Origin: Zygnema cylindricum
Lineage: Eukaryota; Streptophyta; Zygnematophyceae; Zygnematales; Zygnemataceae
Direction: 5' to 3'
DNA length: 22,662 nucleotides
Assembly: GCA_037447655.1 (NCBI GenBank)
Contig: JBBHKE010001509.1
Location: 1-22,662 of the forward strand
The translations under genes were made by a program, and so were the position numbers. Below the pieces are notes generated by a model, which ran no database searches, was not told the origin of the DNA, and saw nothing but the letters and a program-made list of their open reading frames with translations. Numbering within the stretch: the first letter of the stretch is position 1; the number at the start of each line of letters is the position of its first letter. This document shows, one piece after another, positions 1 through 9,274 of this stretch.

Positions 1-360
1 CCTAAATCCGGTTAAAGGAATGATGAATGAAGGAACATAAAACTAACATATATATAGTGAGAACATGATCTTGCACGAAACAAATGAATCGGACATTTGT
101 TTGAACGGCTAATATTAAATGTCGGTTAATGATCCGACGGCACATATCGTCGCCGAAATCTTGGAAGGGTCACTTTTGCGGTTTTGGACGTGGCGTGACC
201 TGACGACACATAGAGGGATAACATTCGGTCCCGATAATTCTAGAGAACATAAAGACGAGTTAAAAGTGGACACACATCCACTCCATTGCCTTGTTGTACA
301 CAAGCCATATACAAAGTACATCCGCCGTAATACCTTTTTGTACTTAACAGTGGTTTGATT
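1..360 (+). repeat. LTR-like repeat, family X, copy 1 (5' end outside window)
   Basis: This stretch aligns by eye with 10179-10540 on the same strand. Shared blocks in the same order include GCACGAAACAAAT (73 and 10251), GACATTTGTTT, GATAACATTCGGTC (about 217 and 10393) and the CACxCATCCACT block near 270 and 10450. The second copy begins with TGTTACGTCCCGAAATCC, which resembles the start of many plant LTRs. The first bases here match just inside that start, so the true end lies roughly 8-10 bases outside the window. The short open frames on both strands differ between the copies and are not taken as genes. I infer an LTR or solo-LTR fragment; no partner element is visible. Confidence 0.6.
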
Positions 361-651
361 GGATCTTACTATAGTAGATAGGAGCTATGAGAGGGGTTTG
401 GGACTTAGAAACCTTTTTTTTTGGACATTCACCTCTCTCGTTGAGAGTTTATATAAATTGGCATTTTTGCCAACCCATAACTAATCAATTGGTTGGCCGT
501 TTTCAATGATTCTTTTTGCTACAGACTTAAGGGAGTGAATATGCACAACAATGCAATCAGACTTTTAATTTGTCTGCTAAAGCAACAATTGTTGTGGCTT
601 AAAGTGGGTTAGTTAAAAACTATCTAGAGGCTTCTTCAATTGAGTAGTCCA
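361..651 (+). other. Untranslated stretch before copia gag
   Basis: No gene is seen. It holds a T-run near 413, a TATA-like TTTATATAAA near 449, and a small perfect hairpin at 458-473 (TTGGCA, four-base loop, TGCCAA). It may contain the remains of the copia leader or LTR, but I find no clear primer-binding site and no second copy in the window. Confidence 0.35.
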
Positions 652-1653
652 ATGGAAGACATAAGATTTCAGGTTATGGCCCCACCCTCTAGGGTGCCCA
701 CCTTTAATGGATATGGGTTCATCTATTGGGAAGCCATGATGAGAGGGGCTTTGTGGGAAAAACGATACTGGGGTATTGTTAGTGGACAAGTGAAACGTCC
801 ACCTCAAGGAACTTCATCAGGGCTTGGTGGAATATGGTTTTCTACAGCAACACTTGCTGCGGCATAGGAGGCAAATGATGGGGACAACACTGTGTTTGAA
901 AAAGGGAAAGAGAAGGAGACGCCTCTTGCTCCTATTACTAGGGCACCCAGAGCGACGGCCGCAAAAACCGCGGAGAACGATACCCAAATGTGGGAAGACA
1001 TCAACTTGGCTACCAAAAACTTTATTCTAAGACACCTCACTCACACTTTGGCAACACCCGATCTTCACATTTACAAGGCCGAGGAGTTGTGGGTGAAATT
1101 GGTGGAAATCTATAGAGCAGGTACTCTTCAATAGCTCCAGTTGGCCTAACAAAAGTTAGGGAATTATACTTACAAAGGGGGAAAGATGTTAGAATATTGT
1201 AATGATCTCTCTTACTTGTATATAGAGATGGAGGGTGACAGGTGGACAAGTACAATCAAGATGAAAGTTAACACTCTCGTCATGAAGTTACCCGACGACT
1301 ATGAAAACAAAGTGTACCGCGTAAAGGAAATGACTAATTGTTCATGGAAGTGGAACACAGTTGTTTAGATTATACTTGAGCATGAGAACATAATTAAGAT
1401 TAGGAGAGGGGGAAAAAGCATTGAAGCTCTAGCTGTTGGAAGAAACCGATGGGGGAAGGATCTAAAGATAATGTACAAACGAGAGAGAGATCAGTCTGGA
1501 AGACCGAGGTCCCAAAAGGGTCTTTGTCATTTTTGCAAAAAGCCAAGACACTTCATAGCAGATTGTGTGAAGCTGTCACAGTTTAAGCTCCAAGAGAACT
1601 GTGGAGGGGGTTATAGAGAGAGAGGAAGAAGGCACTTGTGGTCACAAAAGTGA
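652..1653 (+). pseudogene. Copia gag (nucleocapsid-type) pseudogene with CCHC zinc knuckle
   Basis: One reading frame runs from ATG 652 to 1653 with in-frame stops at 865, 1132, 1147 and 1366, so it was once a continuous protein of about 330 residues. The start resembles plant copia gag: a short leader, then a 'FNGxxFxYWxxMM' segment (VPTFNGYGFIYWEAMM) that opens the UBN2-type gag domain. Near the C-terminus CHFCKKPRHFIADC (1525-1566) is a perfect C-x2-C-x4-H-x4-C knuckle, the RNA-packaging motif of the nucleocapsid. Gag would have formed the cytoplasmic virus-like particle. The frame is lost around 1625-1650, where the protease frame takes over. Confidence 0.85.
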
Positions 1654-2018
1654 AAGGAGATATCGAGGACGAGTCTAATGAGGAGGAGGATGGGGAGCTC
1701 ATTGTTGACAAGAGTATGGAGGGGAAGGAGATCCCTCGAAAAAAGAAGTGTACTTTCGGATCAATTCGGGAAGCTCCTCAAGAAAGATGGATCATCGACT
1801 CAAGTGCATCCATGCATATTTGTTGTGATAAGCACCTTTTTACTAAGCTAAGAATGATCCCTACTGTAGAGATATGGTATGGAGATGGGAGAGTGGTTAC
1901 TACAAATCTAGTGTGGTCGGTAGACTTTAAAGTCTTAGTGGAGGGTAAGACTTCTATACTAACCTTCTCAAATGTTCTCTACATTCCTCAGCTAAGTAAA
2001 CATCCTCTCTACTTTTGA
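1638..2018 (+). pseudogene. Copia aspartic protease pseudogene region
   Basis: A 126-codon open stretch in a different frame from gag. WIIDSSASMHIC at about residues 51-62 is the active-site region of copia proteases, normally DSGAS or DSGAT; here the glycine is serine (codon near 1803). The C-terminal SNVLYIPQLSKHPL matches the conserved 'NVLYVPxLxxNLLS' block that ends the domain. The frame change from gag at about 1625-1650 is best read as decay, because most plant copia elements keep gag and pol in one frame. The protease would have cut the polyprotein in the particle. The frame stops at 2016-2018. Confidence 0.82.
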
Positions 2019-3115
2019 GTTAGATGACAAAGATTTTCATACATTCACTAGAAAGGGAGTCTTTACTGCTAAGTATAGGGATGAAGTCTACTTCACGGCA
2101 GTTAAGGGTAGCCAAGAAATGTGTAGGCTTAACCTGAGTAATGAAAGAATAATGCTTACTATGTTGGTTTTCCAAAGTTGATGATCTGGCATAAGCGATT
2201 GGGGCATGTGCATTTTAATAGGCTGAGGGATATTAAGAAGTTTGGTGTAGTAGAAGGTCTTCAGTTTGGGGACAATGAAATGGTAGATGATTGTAGTGGT
2301 TATGCTCAAGTTAAGGCTCCCAGACTTCCTTTTCCCAAAGCGGCCACATATGGGGGTGAGAAAGTACTAGATTTGGTCTACACAGATATCTAGGGACCTG
2401 CAAAAGTACCTTCAGTTGGAGGGAAGAGGTTTATGTTGACAATAACCGATGACTCGTCTAGATACTCTAGAGTCTACTCTCTAAAAACAAAGTCTGTAAC
2501 ACTAACTTCAAAGAATCTAAAGCCTATTGTGACAAGTTGCACGGAACCCCTATTAAAAGAATAAAGAGTGATAATGGGGGAGAATATACATTTAACAACT
2601 TTGAGGAATACTCGAGAGATGAGGGATTTTTTTCACCTAAAAACTATACCATATAACCCATAACAAAATGGTGTAGGTGAGAGGTTTAACCAAACACTTG
2701 GAGATAGTGTATGCAGTATGTTCGCTGAGAAGAAAATAGGAAAGTGATTTTGGGCAAAAGCCATGAACTGTGCCAACTACATGAAGAATAACGTCTTAAC
2801 CTCAGCCATAAAACGAATGACACCTTATGAGAGATGGGTTGGAAGGAAACCAGATGTCTCTCACCTTAAAGTTTTCGGTAGCCATGTTTAAAGTCTTGAC
2901 ATGGATAGGAAAAACTGGAAAATAAATGCTAAAGGAAAACCAGGATACTTTGTAGGATATGATGAGGATGTCAAGGGATATGGAGTCTTTGACCAAAGAA
3001 AGAAAGATATCATTTTGGTCAAACACCTAAGTGTCATGGATGAAGGGAAGTCGTTTAACCCTTTCAAATATACCAATAAGATAAGAATAGATTTGAGTCC
3101 AAAAGTGAGAAGAAC
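2019..3115 (+). pseudogene. Copia integrase pseudogene (GAG-pre-integrase, DDE core, C-terminal region)
   Basis: Pieces in more than one frame. MMIWHKRLGHVHFNRL (from 2178) is the GAG-pre-integrase/HHCC region. The later C-x2-C pair reads DCSGYA, so the second zinc cysteine is tyrosine. The core follows: LVYTDI (first catalytic Asp, then a TAG at 2391), ITDDSSRYSRVY, SDNGGEYTF (second Asp near 2570) and QNGVGERFNQTL (catalytic Glu near 2678). All three DDE acidic residues are therefore still readable, though not in one frame. The C-terminal region includes HLKVFGSHV and KGKPGYFVGYDEDVKGYGVF. Integrase would insert the cDNA into the chromosome. Stops and indels between 2391 and 2890 abolish function. 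Confidence 0.88.
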
Positions 3116-3360
3116 TTGGTTGTTCGAGAGAGGGACATAATTGAAACAATGATTCCAGATTTAAGGAAGATCCAAGATACAAGAGATCCATCGGAAACCT
3201 CACATATTTCTATGTACTTCGAGAAGACAAAAGAGAAGGAACCGGAACCAAGTTCCATGGACAAGGGAGCTGATGAGACAGTAAGGAGAAATCCAAGACT
3301 TCCCTTCATTTTAACTTTGGAGTTTGAGGAAGGGAGAAAGAGTAGCAAAAAGATAGAAGA

Positions 3361-4060
3361 GAAATAGGTGGCTTATAAGGTAACTAAGCTATCTCACCCA
3401 GATGAGCCTTAGTCATACTCGGAGGAAGTGAACAATTCGGAGAAAGATAGATGGATTAGAGCTATAAATGATGAGATGACCTCCATCATAAAAGTAAATT
3501 TTTAGGAACTAGCCAACTATCCTCAGGATAGAAAACCAATTGGGTGTAAATGGGTGTTTAAACTAAAACAAAACCCAGAAAATACCATTGAAAGATTTAA
3601 AGCTGGATTGGTAGCAAAAGGGTTCATCCAAAAGGAGGAAATTCACTATGAGGAGATTTTTGCTCTAGTTTTTCGGTTCCCATCACTAAGGATTCTCCTT
3701 TGTCTTGTGGCAGCGGAAGACATAGAAATACACCAGATGGATATTAAGACGGCCTTTCTCAATGGTGAATTAGAGGAAGAGATTTTCATGTGGCAACCAG
3801 AAGGGTTCGTGGAGGAAAGAGAAGAGAGCAAAGATTGCAGGCTCATAAAGTCCTTATATGGACTGAAACAGGCTCCTCGACAGTGGAATAAACAACTAGA
3901 TGAGTTTCTTACCGGTCGAGGATATATCCCGATTAGCTCTGACCATTATATCTTTATGTTTGAAGATGAGAATAGTGCCATTTTTATTGCAATTTATATG
4001 GACGATTTGCTTCTAATAAGTAAGTTTTTGGAAAAGATGAATAAGTTAAAGAAAGATTGT
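3361..4060 (+). pseudogene. Copia reverse transcriptase pseudogene, cut off after YMDD
   Basis: The RT (RVT_2-type) region runs in one frame through about 4060. Upstream, DRWIRAINDEM and 'NF*ELANYPQDRKPIG' match the usual RT entry block; the stop at 3503 sits where tryptophan is expected, a TGG-to-TAG change. From 3554 the frame is open for 232 codons, with QMDIKTAFLNGELEEEI (first catalytic Asp), SLYGLKQAPRQWNKQL and IAIYMDDLLLIS (YMDD at about 3995-4006). Homology stops near KKLKKD-type residues at about 4058; the last 60 or so codons to 4252 do not look like RT or RNase H. I infer a deletion or recombination junction near 4060. Confidence 0.92.
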
Positions 4061-5424
4061 CAAGCTCGTGCGCGTTTTCGTCACACCTTTATATTACCAA
4101 GAATTTCTAGGCCCTTTTTAACTTGTAGGGTAATCAAAGTACGGAAGATTGAGTGCACCAAACCATACGAGATCCTTGCATTTTCTAAACTCAGTGGAAC
4201 ACACTTTATTTTGTGCCTAACAGAGGCCGAACGGCCAAGTTCTACCATCTGAAAGATTTCTATTCTGTTACATGGGACTATTTTCCGCCAGCCCTCGTGG
4301 GGGGTACATTGGGGATTGCCACCTAACTTTTCAGATTGTCGTCTAGATTATGCTGTTAGCTGTCAGTAGGAATTCAGTTCAGGTTCAGCTGACTTTCGGT
4401 CTATTAATTACCTTAGGTTAAAGTCTAGCACTTTCGTGTAATTTTTCAGTACTTTGTCTTATAATAGTGGAACAAATAATTACTCTCGGCCGCGAATCTA
4501 GCGGCAGTCACGAGCATAACTTTTTGCCTCAAGTGTAGTACGGATTATTTTGTCTTACATCTATTCACTTACACTTGCTTGATGCTCATTGGTTAATAGC
4601 ATGGCTTTGACTTTTCGACCTACAATTGGACAAACTTTGATGTATAAGGCACTTAGGGCCGAAATAGACAGATTTCTTTTTTAGTAATTTCTCCTGAGAA
4701 AACCCTCAAAAATTCCAGCAAACCTTATTTGGACAATCTTTGTTTTGTTTTTGACTCTATTGCCATCTTGGTTTTCGATTTGTCTTGTGTGGGAAATCAT
4801 AGTCTGGGTGGGTAGTTGGCACTATCTTACCTTTGGGTGATATTTTGACTTTTTAGTTGTTTGAAACCGAGAAGAGTTCGGTCGCTCTTGAGTTGCGGAT
4901 TCCCAAGGGTGAAAGAGGATCATACCTATTTGGGGTACCATCAGGCGAGGTGTCACCTTTTCTCATTGTCATTGTTGATTGCCGAGGTATGTTGAGCTTG
5001 CTTCGCCATATTTCATATATCTTATGTTTAATTCTATTTTCTGGGGCAAGGTGATGTTGTTAAATCTGAAAAAGCCAATCATATTTCTTTCTATATTTCT
5101 ACGTGGTGATGCAATTATATCTTCGTTTGTAGTTACCTTTTGCTTGGGAGTGACCTTGCAGAAGTACACTGCAAACCGTTTTTGATCAAAACAATAGATT
5201 TTGAGGGAACAAGTGTTAAAGACTTCCATTGGATTAAGCACAGTAGTGAAAAAGCAATCTTGTCCGTTTAGATAAGAGGGGATAAGAACTTTCACTATGG
5301 AAGCTTTCTTTTTAGAAAGGAGCTAGGGTTCCATTTATTATTTCTTTTCTCTTTCCGGGCCCATCACGCGGGGAGGAGATACTCTGGATATTGCATCTAG
5401 AGAGCAGGGCAGGCAAGAGTAGCC
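4061..5424. other. No gene recognised; possible leader of element A
   Basis: About 1.36 kb that is rich in T and has only short open frames (for example 4857-5054) with no family resemblance. It lies directly before element A, so part of it could be A's 5' untranslated leader. The inverted copy B leaves the window at the matching point, so I cannot test how far the A/B homology reaches into it. No LTR matching the A 3' region (8600-9086) is seen here. Confidence 0.4.
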
Positions 5425-5467
5425 CTTACAGGAAGAAGGGTCTCACATATCCCACGAATGTGTACCT

Positions 5468-6067
5468 ATGGCGTTTGTGTTTGATTCATTGGCCAAAGAA
5501 CCATATGGGATGCCCTCTCCCCCATCTCCTCCTAGCTTAACTCTCAAACATTTCCCATCCTTGGCTTAGGCCGCTAGGGCCCTGGCCGAGGAAAGGAACG
5601 AAGCCAAGGCCCTAGCCAAGGAAAGGAACAGAGTATCTTCTAAGGCCCTGCCAAAGAGGTTAGCCCATAGGGAGCCCAATTTGGGTCCTATTCTGGAGGT
5701 TGGGTTTTATACTCGATCTAATATACACAGGGTCAAGATCCCTATTGACCCCGCGGAGTTGGCATATTCGCGTCGCCTTGGTCGTAAAGAACTCTTTGTA
5801 CTTCACGACCTCATGAGTTCAAGGTGAAGGAGTTGGTACAAACAGTGGCCCGCAAACATCAAGTTAGGTTTGTTAGACATGTGGGAGGGGTGGTGGAGAT
5901 TTAAAGCAGTTTTTCGGAGAGTAGTTATTCGTAGTTGGTTTAAGACAAACCCTCGAGGGCTCCCTATTCTTGTCCTCCCCCATCTTCGTCCAATAACACA
6001 TTTACCAGCAAGCCATCCAGCGCAGGTACTACTTCCCGGTCTTATCAAGGAAAGGGAACTAATATGA
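5468..6067 (+). pseudogene. Element A ORF1 remnant, unknown gag-like protein
   Basis: From ATG 5468 one frame runs 199 codons to a TGA at 6065, broken only by TAG 5567 and TGA 5825. The inverted copy (22620-22021) has exactly the same 600-base length, the same start, and both of these stops. The product begins MAFVFDSLAKEPYG, then has an Ala/Glu/Arg/Lys-rich stretch with ALAEERNEAKALAKERN (likely coiled coil, about residues 37-54), and later a Trp-rich basic segment, MWEGWWRFKAVFRRVVIRSW. I do not recognise the family. Position at the 5' end and the helical, basic character suit a gag-like structural role, but this is inference. Confidence 0.55.
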
Positions 6068-6252
6068 GGGAATCGCGAGATCCTTCGAAGGGGGAGAGGT
6101 TCAACAATCGAGACAACAATAGAAGATTTGCCCCTTTTCCTAAGGAAGAGACCTCCCCACCCCCAATGTCACCTTCCACCGAGTACCTTTTTCAGAAGCA
6201 CAACTTGTTCACCCTTCTAGAGGGCTTTAGGGATCCGAACCTACTGATCTAG
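6064..6252 (+). pseudogene. Element A ORF2 remnant, overlapping ORF1 by ATGA
   Basis: A 62-codon frame whose ATG (6064-6066) overlaps the ORF1 stop as ATGA, in another frame. The copy in B (22024-21836) has the same overlap, length and stop. The product is basic at its start (MRESRDPSKGERFNN) with a Pro/Ser-rich centre and an end FRDPNLLI. No family is recognised. It may be an old indel that shifted one long gag frame, or a real stop-restart junction. Conservation of length in both copies means it predates their separation. Confidence 0.4.
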
Positions 6253-6728
6253 AGGTTCCGGCACAAGACTATAAGATTTTTCTGAACGATGGTGGCGGAC
6301 TAGGCCTAACGACCTAGATATTTTGGGTATGGGGATAGCTGATCTGAGTTGTGTAGTTGAAAGGACCCTGAAACTAGTGAATCTTCTAAAATCTTAAGGA
6401 CCCTGAAACTAGTGAATCTTCTAAAATCTTAGGGCAAGGCTACAACAGTGGTCGGACCCGCCACGGTAGATTGGGAGTCCTTGGAGGTAGAAAGGCGGAA
6501 TCTATGGGAACATGAATCGAAGCTTATGTGAGACGCTCGGCGTAGGTAAGTTAGGATTCTCAATGGGCAAATTCTTCTATCGTGAGGGACACCACCTTAT
6601 TCTGAAGCGCCAACTCAAAGATACTCTCCTATCGCACGTACTCCACCCAACTTTCCTCCCTCGAAGACTGGTCCAGAGCCTTCTCTTTAGCGCAAAGAGG
6701 GAGAAATCACATAACCCAATATGAAGGG
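6253..6728 (+). pseudogene. Element A middle coding remnant, frame broken
   Basis: No frame stays open, but fragments in different frames match the B copy at 21835-21360. They include an ERWWRTRPNDLDI-like piece near 6285, an acidic/basic helical LEVERRNLWEHESKLM near 6484 and a segment GFSMGKFF near 6552. These look like parts of one protein with small indels. Function unknown. Confidence 0.35.
6361..6430 (+). repeat. 35-bp perfect tandem duplication
   Basis: Two identical 35-base units lie back to back (6361-6395 and 6396-6430, each beginning AAGGACCCTGAAACTAGTGA). Element B has only one copy at the matching place (about 21691-21727), so this duplication is private to A and younger than the A/B split. 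Confidence 0.93.
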
Positions 6729-7298
6729 TTGAGGTGCAGATTTACCTTCAAATTCGTAGCTACTCATCGGGAAGGGCATACTTTTGTCTTTGTGGAGGTC
6801 TATTTAGCCGTGGAAGCCTTAGTTGAGTTACGACCAGACAAGAGAATTCACATCCCCTTAAGATTGGCAACTCCTCCTTTACCATCTCCCCAAGTTTCCC
6901 CAGCTTTTTCCTCTTCTCCTCCTCCACCTCCATCCTCTCAGTCCCCAGGACCCGCCTATGAACCGAAGGACATTCCTACCTCACTTCTAAGGTCAATGCC
7001 CAGCCCACCTATCGCTTCCGCCCCTACCACTATTCCCGCCTATTCTCCTCATCGACGTTCACCTTCTTCTATCTTAGAAGTTCCACCTTCCTCGAGATCT
7101 AGACAAACTAACCAAGGGAATACATCGTGTCCTAAGCAAGGGCCTTTTTCTTCTCCTTGTTCTTCGTCCTCCCGTGGTACTTTACCAAATTTGCTAATCC
7201 CACCCAGCCAAACAAGTCGCGGACACGTACACCCTCCACACCTAGGGGGCGAAGGGCCATACCCTAGGGGAATACCCTTCCTCCTAACATATTTTTAA
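6729..7298 (+). pseudogene. Element A proline/serine-rich region, gag-like linker
   Basis: An open stretch of 189 codons. The first part (about residues 1-45) is a compact hydrophobic segment with HTFVFVEVYLAVEAL and ELRPDKRIHIPLRL. The rest is strongly Pro/Ser-rich, with runs such as SSPPPPPSSQ, and is likely disordered. The B copy (21490-20764) keeps the same text with one CAA-to-TAA stop in the Pro-rich part. Pro-rich spacers between structural domains are common in gag proteins, but no family is recognised. The frame is open here while neighbours are broken, perhaps only because C-rich codons are slow to become stops. Confidence 0.45.
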
Positions 7299-7480
7299 GG
7301 GCAAGCACTTTTTTAGTGGGAAAGGGATCCCCACCTCTTAAAGCATCACCTTCTACTAGAGGAGGAGACGTCTCCTTTAGAAAAGACGCGGACCTAGGAG
7401 TTATTTGACCCGCTTAATTTGTTAGTCCTACCAAGTTATCCTCTCCACAGTTTACCAATCTTGCGGAGGAAGAAAAAGAA

Positions 7481-8317
7481 ATGAGGGACAAAAGGATCAT
7501 TACAGGAGATAGCTCGGGGATCGCTTTCTTTGATTTTGAATTGCTGTGGAAATCTTCCACCCAAGCTCTAATCAATAAATATAGGGGCGGAACCATTCTC
7601 GTTCACTTCAAGTCCACACTTTTCCGAATGATGGTCAACTACCTTTTAGAAGGTGCTTTGGCAGACTACAAGGAGCGAGAACCACTCTTGATGGCTCCTA
7701 GCATCAAGTTTTCGAACCCAGCTCTCGATGTGGTAGTTTTACAAGTTGAAGCCGACTTGGCTGCAATAAAAGCAACACCTGTTACTACCACTTTTACAAA
7801 TGATATGAAGCACGAAGCACAAAGAAGAACTTATGTCAACTAGTTGCAAGCTATTTAGGCCAGGTGGGCTGCGACTGGAATGGTCGCAAATCCCAACCAT
7901 TGTACCTCCCTTCTGAACATATGGAGGCTCCTATACACAAAAACAAATCACTCTGCGATGAAAGATTTCATGAAATTCTGTTGTTTGAAGTTTGAAACCC
8001 CACAGACTCTCTTCAATCGACTCTTTAGCCGTTGTCAGAAAAACCAAATAATATAGTATAGACCTCCTAGTTATGGCCACTAAATATTTTATAACTATCT
8101 ATAATTCGTTCGGGAGACAAGGCAAACTGCCCTGGATAATTGGATCGCCAGACAAGCTATTACTGACCTTAATCACTCTGCCAAAGACATTTTTATGGTG
8201 GTTATGAAGTTGTACGACCACTTCCTCCACAGTGAGGAAAAGGAGAAAGTTGTAACCAGCAAGGCACACGTGATTTTTGCAGGATTCGGTGGGGATGCAA
8301 CTGTGAGACCTCCATAG
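7481..8317 (+). pseudogene. Element A helical protein remnant, unknown
   Basis: One frame is preserved for about 279 codons with stops at 7841, 7856, 8054, 8081 and 8102. All five are also present at the same places in copy B. The text reads as an ordinary globular, mostly helical protein: FFDFELLWKSSTQALINKY, VVLQVEADLAAIKA, MKDFMKFCCLKFETPQTLF and ALDNWIARQAITDLNHS. No zinc knuckle, DxG protease site, RT or integrase motif is seen. A gag capsid is a reasonable guess. I also considered a viral nucleocapsid-like protein but can name no diagnostic motif for either. Confidence 0.5.
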
Positions 8318-8363
8318 GTCCTCAGAAAGGGGAGCTTGCAAAAAGCCTTGAGGATAACCTTGA

Positions 8364-8768
8364 CCCCTTTGTGTTTCAGCAAGAATAATAGCCACCCTGG
8401 TAGACAAAAACTTTAACCACCTTCACCCCTGTGAAGGTAAGACTATCGCGAGTCGATGGCAAAAAGAATCTCTAAATTTTCTCCTCGGAGCAGTAAGTTA
8501 TGGAGGGTCAAAGTTGACCTTTTGTACAGAAGCTCTCTTGGAGAGAGGGTCCTATCTACCAAATTTTTCTAAATCCTATCTCTCTCTTAAACTCTATCTA
8601 CTGACGTACGGCACCAATCATATTACTGTGTCATACAGAAAGGTACAGGTGATGGTGTACTTTATGTATGAACATTGTATGATATGGCCAAAATGTCGAC
8701 ACATGCATGTTATGCCGCATCACGGCGACGCATTAAATTATATTTATTTACATGTTAATGGTCCTTAA
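8364..8768 (+). CDS. Open 134-codon frame at the 3' end of element A, kept in three copies
   Basis: After a TGA at 8361 the frame is open for 134 codons to TAA 8766, with no obvious ATG start, so it is probably the C-terminal end of the preceding protein in a shifted frame. It contains TLVDKNFNHLHPCEGK, WQKESLNFLLGAVSYGGSK and FCTEALLERGSYLPNFSKSY. Copy B (19767-19363) keeps the second half fully open for 84 codons, and copy C (from 18280) keeps about 80. In the first 50 codons after 8514, I count about five silent and two amino-acid-changing differences between A and B, hinting at past selection; numbers are small. Function unknown. Confidence 0.4.
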   Translation, partial: PLCVSARIIATLVDKNFNHLHPCEGKTIASRWQKESLNFLLGAVSYGGSKLTFCTEALLERGSYLPNFSKSYLSLKLYLLTYGTNHITVSYRKVQVMVYFMYEHCMIWPKCRHMHVMPHHGDALNYIYLHVNGP

Positions 8769-9087
8769 TATAAAGGACGCCACACAAATTTACTCATGGG
8801 GATATTTTGGTGGCGACAAGACCGTACAGATTTTATTCTGACGCCATGAAACCCGCGGATGTTTTAGATTTTGTCCGCGAAATCGTCAGCCGCTGGAATT
8901 TACGCGAACCGATGTGGTTTGCTGTTTGAGAATTTGGCCAACCGATATATTTCGTCGGCTGGAATTTGCGCGACCAAGTTTGAATCGATGTACGAACCGT
9001 CACGAATGTAGAAATAAATGGTCTTTTAAAGTATTTTCTAGGTCATAATAAAAATAAAGAAAGAAGCTAAGGTAGTCTATCTCTAAA

Positions 9088-9274
9088 GATACAAAGTGGA
9101 ATCCTATGTAGCGGTCCAGATATCACCCAAAGCACAAGCTGTCAGCGAACACCTCCTGGAACAACTTCACCACCTATATCCTCAACAGCTTCCACTATGC
9201 ACAATTTCCAAAGTTCATCGAAGTCTCCCCTAGAATGGGGATAACATCATTACCCCTCATTTGGCTAGCTTGGG
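9088..9274 (+). pseudogene. C5-cytosine DNA methyltransferase fragment, copy 1
   Basis: It aligns with 12491-12677 nearly throughout. The frame gives VESYVAVQISPKAQAVSEHL, then LEQLHHLYPQQLP, an in-frame TAG, and NIITPHLASLG. This corresponds to the region from just before motif II to just before the PCQ motif IV of C5 DNA methyltransferases, as judged from the better preserved copy 2. The usual acidic residue of motif II is Gln here. It starts right at the break in element A (9086) and ends where the reverse-strand copia fragment begins, so both sides are recombination or insertion joints. It cannot be functional. Confidence 0.6.

Larger units (their letters stand above)
640..4060 (+). mobile_element. 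Decayed Ty1/copia LTR retrotransposon, truncated at both ends
   Basis: Four polyprotein regions follow the copia order gag, protease, integrase, reverse transcriptase. Integrase before RT is what separates copia from gypsy. The 5' LTR is not recognisable. The 3' side ends abruptly about 20 codons after the RT catalytic YMDD, so the end of RT, RNase H, the polypurine tract and the 3' LTR are missing. Stops and at least three frame changes make it non-functional. A fragment of the same subfamily lies on the opposite strand at 9275-9868. Confidence 0.88.
5425..9086 (+). mobile_element. Element A: retroelement-like unit of unknown family (+), inverted copy of B
   Basis: The whole 3.66 kb aligns with the reverse complement of 22662-19046, about 90% identical in the stretches I compared by eye. 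It carries four or five gag-like coding remnants, then a non-coding 3' part with a TATA-like TTAATATAAAGG at 8766 and the motif TATTTTCTAGGTC at 9032, which recurs in all LTR-like modules here. No protease, RT or integrase motif is seen. The A/B match ends sharply at 9086, inside that module, where methyltransferase-like sequence begins. I infer a non-autonomous LTR element, or the gag half of a larger one. Confidence 0.65.

Noticed and set aside
115-358. Overlapping 68- and 79-codon frames on both strands
   Set aside because: They lie in an LTR-like repeat and are not open in the second copy at 10179-10540.
4061-4252. Continuation of copia RT/RNase H in the open frame to 4252
   Set aside because: The last 60 or so codons show no RNase H or RT C-terminal motif.
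4857-5295. Short frames of 65-108 codons on both strands
   Set aside because: No family resemblance, overlapping opposite strands, T-rich sequence; treated as chance.
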